A stretch of DNA of 64,000 bases from Cryptosporangium arvum DSM 44712 (GTDB taxonomy: Bacteria > Actinomycetota > Actinomycetes > Mycobacteriales > Cryptosporangiaceae): the NCBI RefSeq assembly GCF_000585375.1, contig NZ_KK073874.1, positions 7,537,913-7,601,912 on the forward strand, in the 5' to 3' direction. The position numbers and the translations under genes are program-made. Numbering within the stretch: position 1 is the first letter of the stretch; the number at the start of each line of letters is the position of its first letter. The notes under the pieces are model-generated. The model was not told the origin of the DNA, searched no databases, and was given only the letters and a program-made list of their open reading frames with translations. Shown here piece by piece: positions 60,988 through 64,000 of this stretch.

Positions 60988-62967
60988 ATGCCGGACCGCG
61001 TGGCCTCACTCGACACCCCGACCGCCGTACGACAGCGCAAGCAGCGAACCGAGCGGCTCACGCTCACCCACCGTCCGGCGCTCGACGGTGTCCGCGCGGT
61101 CGCGGTGCTCGCCGTGCTGCTGTTCCACGGTGGAGTGTCGTGGCTGCCGGGCGGGTGGATCGGCGTCGACGCGTTCTTCGTGCTGTCCGGGTACCTGATC
61201 ACGACGCTGCTGCTCGCCGAGCACGAGCGCACCGGCCGGATCCGGCTGAGCGCGTTCTGGGCCCGACGCGCCCGGCGGCTGCTCCCCGCCCTGCTCACCG
61301 TGGTCGCGGCGGTACTGGCGGGCGCCCGCTGGCTGGTGCCGCCGGAGGAGCGCGGGGCGCTGGGCACCGATGCCCTGGCCACGCTCGGCTACGTCGCCAA
61401 CTGGCGGATGCTCGACCGCGGCGACGGTTACGCGGCCCTCACCGCCGCGCCCTCGCTGCTGCAGCACACCTGGTCGTTGGCGCTCGAGGAGCAGTTCTAC
61501 CTGCTCTGGCCGCTGCTCGTCGCCGGAGCGCTCGCCTGGTGGTCGGCGCGAGGTCTGCTCGGCGGGACGCTCGTCGCGGCCGCGGTGTCCGCCGTCGCGA
61601 TGGCGGTGCTCTACGTGCCGGACGCCGAGCCCGCCCGCGCGTACTACGGCAGCGACACCCGCGCGTTCGGGCTGCTGGTCGGCTGCGTGCTGGCGCTGCT
61701 GCTCAGCGCACGGCGCTACGGCCCCGGCCACGCCGCTCCCCGCCGGTGGTCCTGGCCCGTCCCGCTGGCCGTCGCGACGCTCGGCGCCGCGCTGTTCGCC
61801 CTCGACGACAGTGGGCCGCTGCTCTACCGCGGCGGCCTGCTCGGCGTCGCGATCGCCGTCGCCGTGGTGATCGCCCGGGCGGAACGCGAGCCCGAGGGCC
61901 GGACCGCCCGGGTGCTGTCCGCCTCGCCGCTCCCCCGGCTCGGACGGGTCTCCTACGAGCTGTACCTGTGGCACTGGCCGGTGTTCGTCTGTCTCGACGC
62001 CGAGCGCACCGGGTTGACCGGGCTGCTGCTGCTGGTCGCGCGGTGCGCGGTGACGCTGGTGCTGGCCGAGCTGACGTATCACCTGATCAGCCGCCCGGTA
62101 CGCAGCGGACGATGGCCGCGGCCCGGGCGCGTGCTGCCTCCGCTGACCGCGCTCGCCGCGGTCGGCGCCGTCGCGGTGGCGGCCGTGGTGGTGGCGGCCG
62201 TGGTGGTGACCACACCGCCGGCACCGCCGGCGAAGGCCCCCGGTACGACGATCGCCGCGGCGCCGAGCACGTTGCTCACGCGACCGGGGCGCCCGGCGGG
62301 ACAGCTGCGGATCACGGTGTTCGGCGACTCGGTCGCGAACAGCCTGGCGATCGGGCTGCCGAGGCTGACCGGAGCGACGCTCACCAACCGGTCGCTGATC
62401 GGATGCGGCATCGCCCGGTCCGGACCGGTGCGCAACGCGTCGAAGATCCAGGACCCGTACGAGCGGTGCCCGCGCTGGGACGCGTACTGGGCGCAGGGCG
62501 TCCGGGCCGATCACCCTGACGTCGCGCTCGTGGTGCTGGCGCGCTGGGAGCTGCTGGATCGCCGGTTCGGCGGCCGGTGGCGGCACATCGGTCAGCCCGT
62601 CTACGACGCGTACCTGCGCACCGAGCTCACCCGCATGATCCGGGTCCTCACCACCGGTGGGGCGCGGGTCGTGCTCGCCACCGCGCCGTACAACCGCCGG
62701 TACGAGCGGCGCGACGGCAGCCTCTACCCCGAGGACGAGCCCGCGCGGATGGACGCGTGGAACCGGATGCTCCAGGACACCGCGCGCACCGCCCCGGACC
62801 GCGTCCGGATCGTGGACCTCGGGGCGCGGCTCTGCCCCGAGGGGCGCTTCACGCGCGAGGTCGGCGGCGTCCCGGTACGCACCGACGGCCTCCACCTCAG
62901 CGAGCGCGGCGTCCGGGAGGTCGTGGCCCCCTGGCTCCTGCCGCAGCTCGCCTCGGCGGCGACCTAG
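60988..62967 (+). CDS. acyltransferase-3 / SGNH membrane O-acetyltransferase (second copy)
   Basis: A 659-residue paralogue of the protein at 13618-15594. ATG 60988; N-terminus cytoplasmic, then PALDGVRAVAVLAVLLFHGGVSWLPGGWIGVDAFFVLSGYLITTLLL and WSLALEEQFYLLWP with the same catalytic His and Arg. The C-terminal SGNH domain has FGDSVANSL and DGLHLSERG. The two copies are of near-equal length and share order of motifs throughout. Likely adds acetyl groups to surface polymers. Confidence 0.92.
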   Translation: MPDRVASLDTPTAVRQRKQRTERLTLTHRPALDGVRAVAVLAVLLFHGGVSWLPGGWIGVDAFFVLSGYLITTLLLAEHERTGRIRLSAFWARRARRLLPALLTVVAAVLAGARWLVPPEERGALGTDALATLGYVANWRMLDRGDGYAALTAAPSLLQHTWSLALEEQFYLLWPLLVAGALAWWSARGLLGGTLVAAAVSAVAMAVLYVPDAEPARAYYGSDTRAFGLLVGCVLALLLSARRYGPGHAAPRRWSWPVPLAVATLGAALFALDDSGPLLYRGGLLGVAIAVAVVIARAEREPEGRTARVLSASPLPRLGRVSYELYLWHWPVFVCLDAERTGLTGLLLLVARCAVTLVLAELTYHLISRPVRSGRWPRPGRVLPPLTALAAVGAVAVAAVVVAAVVVTTPPAPPAKAPGTTIAAAPSTLLTRPGRPAGQLRITVFGDSVANSLAIGLPRLTGATLTNRSLIGCGIARSGPVRNASKIQDPYERCPRWDAYWAQGVRADHPDVALVVLARWELLDRRFGGRWRHIGQPVYDAYLRTELTRMIRVLTTGGARVVLATAPYNRRYERRDGSLYPEDEPARMDAWNRMLQDTARTAPDRVRIVDLGARLCPEGRFTREVGGVPVRTDGLHLSERGVREVVAPWLLPQLASAAT

Positions 62968-62975
62968 CCCTCGGG

Positions 62976-63638
62976 TTAGACCGCGGCGGGAGCCGGGTCG
63001 GACGACGGCTCGGGCTCCGACTCGGAGTGCGCCGCCCCGGTGGAGGCCGGGCCGGCGTCGTGGCCGAGGCCGTCGAGGCGCAGGGTGCCGGGTGGCGCGA
63101 TGCCGAGCCGCTCGGCCGCGAGCAGGAACGCCTCCGCGTACGGCGAGTGCGCCGTCGCGTCGTGGACGAGGTCCCAGTCGATCTGTTCACGCAGCGCCCG
63201 CCCCAGCGGCAACACCGTCGTGAGGTCGCAGTAGTGCTCGGTGAACGCCAGCAGCTTGTTCAGCAGCAGGTCGGTGGCCGAGAGCACCGGCATCCGCACC
63301 GCCTCGACCGGCATCTCCTCGGCCCGCTCGAGCATCGCGACCGTGACCTCACGCTCCGACGGCCGGAAGATCAAGTCGACCAGGCACTCCCCGTCGTACA
63401 CCTTGACCAGCCAGTCCTCCGGCGGCTGCTCGGGCCGGAGGCCGGCATCGACGCAGGCACCCAGCGCCGACTGGACGTCCGACGGCCGGATCAGGAAATC
63501 GACGTCGTGCGTGGACGCCGGGCCGCCTCTGGCGTAGACCGCGAAGCCTCCGGCCAGCGCGAACGGGAGTTCGGCCGCTTTCAACGTGCTGGCCACCTTC
63601 TTCATCGTGACGATCAGCGCGTCCGGATCTCCACTCAT
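62976..63638 (-). CDS. nucleotidyltransferase family protein
   Basis: A 220-residue protein of the nucleotidyltransferase superfamily (AbiEii/MNT-like group). The core is FALAGGFAVYARGG (about 27-40), then THDVDFLI, with the paired catalytic Asp (DxD-like DVD), and DLIFRPS. The C-terminal 40 residues are Pro/Ala/Glu-rich and variable. No HEPN partner is adjacent, so a toxin-antitoxin role is not supported. Function unknown. Confidence 0.75.
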   Translation of the reverse strand: MSGDPDALIVTMKKVASTLKAAELPFALAGGFAVYARGGPASTHDVDFLIRPSDVQSALGACVDAGLRPEQPPEDWLVKVYDGECLVDLIFRPSEREVTVAMLERAEEMPVEAVRMPVLSATDLLLNKLLAFTEHYCDLTTVLPLGRALREQIDWDLVHDATAHSPYAEAFLLAAERLGIAPPGTLRLDGLGHDAGPASTGAAHSESEPEPSSDPAPAAV

Positions 63639-63817
63639 GGTCCCCCCTTACCCCGTTGTCGGGCGGAGATACCCGTCCTGATCTCCAGTGACACGAACAG
63701 CCGTCATCGCGACGCCGTAGCATGGAAACCGGACGAATTCTTCGCGTCCTTCGGGGTATCTAACGCCCCGACCGAGATTCGGTCGCGTGTTCCGCGCGGC
63801 AAACCTGCGAGGGCTGT

Positions 63818-64000
63818 GTGCTCAGCTGCCAGATCGACCGTACCCAGCCCATCACGGTGCTGCAGCTGGTCGGTGACCTGCGCCTCGGCACCGTCCATCA
63901 GGTTCGCGCCGCGTTGCTGAAGTGCCTGGTGGAATGCCCGGAAGCGGTGATCGTCGACCTGTCCCAGGCGGACGTGTCGTCCGCCACCGCGCTGTCGGTC
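63818..64000 (+). CDS. STAS domain protein, 3' end outside window
   Basis: The first 61 residues of a STAS protein: LSCQIDRTQPITVLQLVGDLRLGTVHQ, then AVIVDLSQADVSSATALSV. It resembles the STAS half of the protein at 57097-57843, so an HATPase half may follow beyond the window. GTG 63818 has GCGAGGG upstream. Whether it is full length cannot be seen. Confidence 0.7.
   Translation, partial: MLSCQIDRTQPITVLQLVGDLRLGTVHQVRAALLKCLVECPEAVIVDLSQADVSSATALSV

Noticed and set aside
62976-63638. MNT/HEPN-type toxin-antitoxin
   Set aside because: No HEPN-domain gene lies next to the nucleotidyltransferase.

Overview
This 64 kb window is chromosomal DNA of a high-G+C Gram-positive actinomycete. The evidence is very high third-position GC, frequent GTG starts, many ATGA/GTGA stop-start overlaps, an F420-type PPOX enzyme, an excalibur-domain protein, an LCP cell-wall ligase and a dense set of STAS / SpoIIE-phosphatase / HATPase partner-switching proteins. 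No rRNA, tRNA, prophage, insertion sequence or CRISPR array was found. I cannot name the species from sequence alone.

Layout. 1-13.5 kb: a truncated ABC-2 exporter with a divergent MarR gene and a clear palindromic operator; PucR-type regulator; an ArsR-peptide deformylase operon with a doubled palindrome; a TetR/QsdR-like regulator; a membrane diguanylate cyclase; an unusual membrane-anchored LPMO-like protein; a CYTH-CHAD protein; an esterase lipoprotein, pirin and HSL-type esterase; and a GDT1-type Mn exporter preceded by a yybP-ykoY Mn riboswitch. 13.6-17 kb: acyltransferase-3/SGNH protein divergent from an LCP protein around an AT-rich island. 17-21.5 kb: an RsbQ hydrolase, PAS-GAF-GAF-SpoIIE-HATPase phosphatase and STAS operon. 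21.6-23.5 kb: SPFH - ribbon-helix-helix - GPP34 operon with an operator inside its promoter. 23.5-27.7 kb: YibE/F protein with a giant low-complexity N-terminus, and a DUF4331 protein. 27.8-33 kb: methylmalonyl-CoA mutase subunits and MeaB. 33-35.6 kb: TetR/SRPBCC/F420-PPOX cluster, excalibur protein and a small hypothetical. 35.7-43.1 kb: LacI-controlled pentose operon (araB, araD, ChvE/GguAB-type ABC importer).

43.3-49.5 kb holds the most unusual DNA. A 44-residue lysine-rich protein with a strong terminator is followed by three translationally coupled genes: a PD-(D/E)XK (DUF559/Vsr-like) nuclease, a small winged-helix-like protein, and a 1036-residue protein that fuses an AAA-type ATPase to a HerA/FtsK-type motor. 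This is my candidate undescribed DNA-processing or defence system. It is followed by a protein made of about eleven 13-residue Ca-loop repeats and by ten perfect 15-bp tandem repeats.

49.7-64 kb: YfhO-type membrane protein, epimerase, small membrane protein, DUF2231-Rieske protein coupled to a CDGSH protein, haem-oxygenase-like iron protein, MBL hydrolase, STAS-HATPase protein divergent from a CheB / CheR-PAS pair, a second acyltransferase-SGNH protein, a nucleotidyltransferase, and the start of another STAS protein. The recurring theme is partner-switching and stress signalling (five proteins) plus envelope modification.
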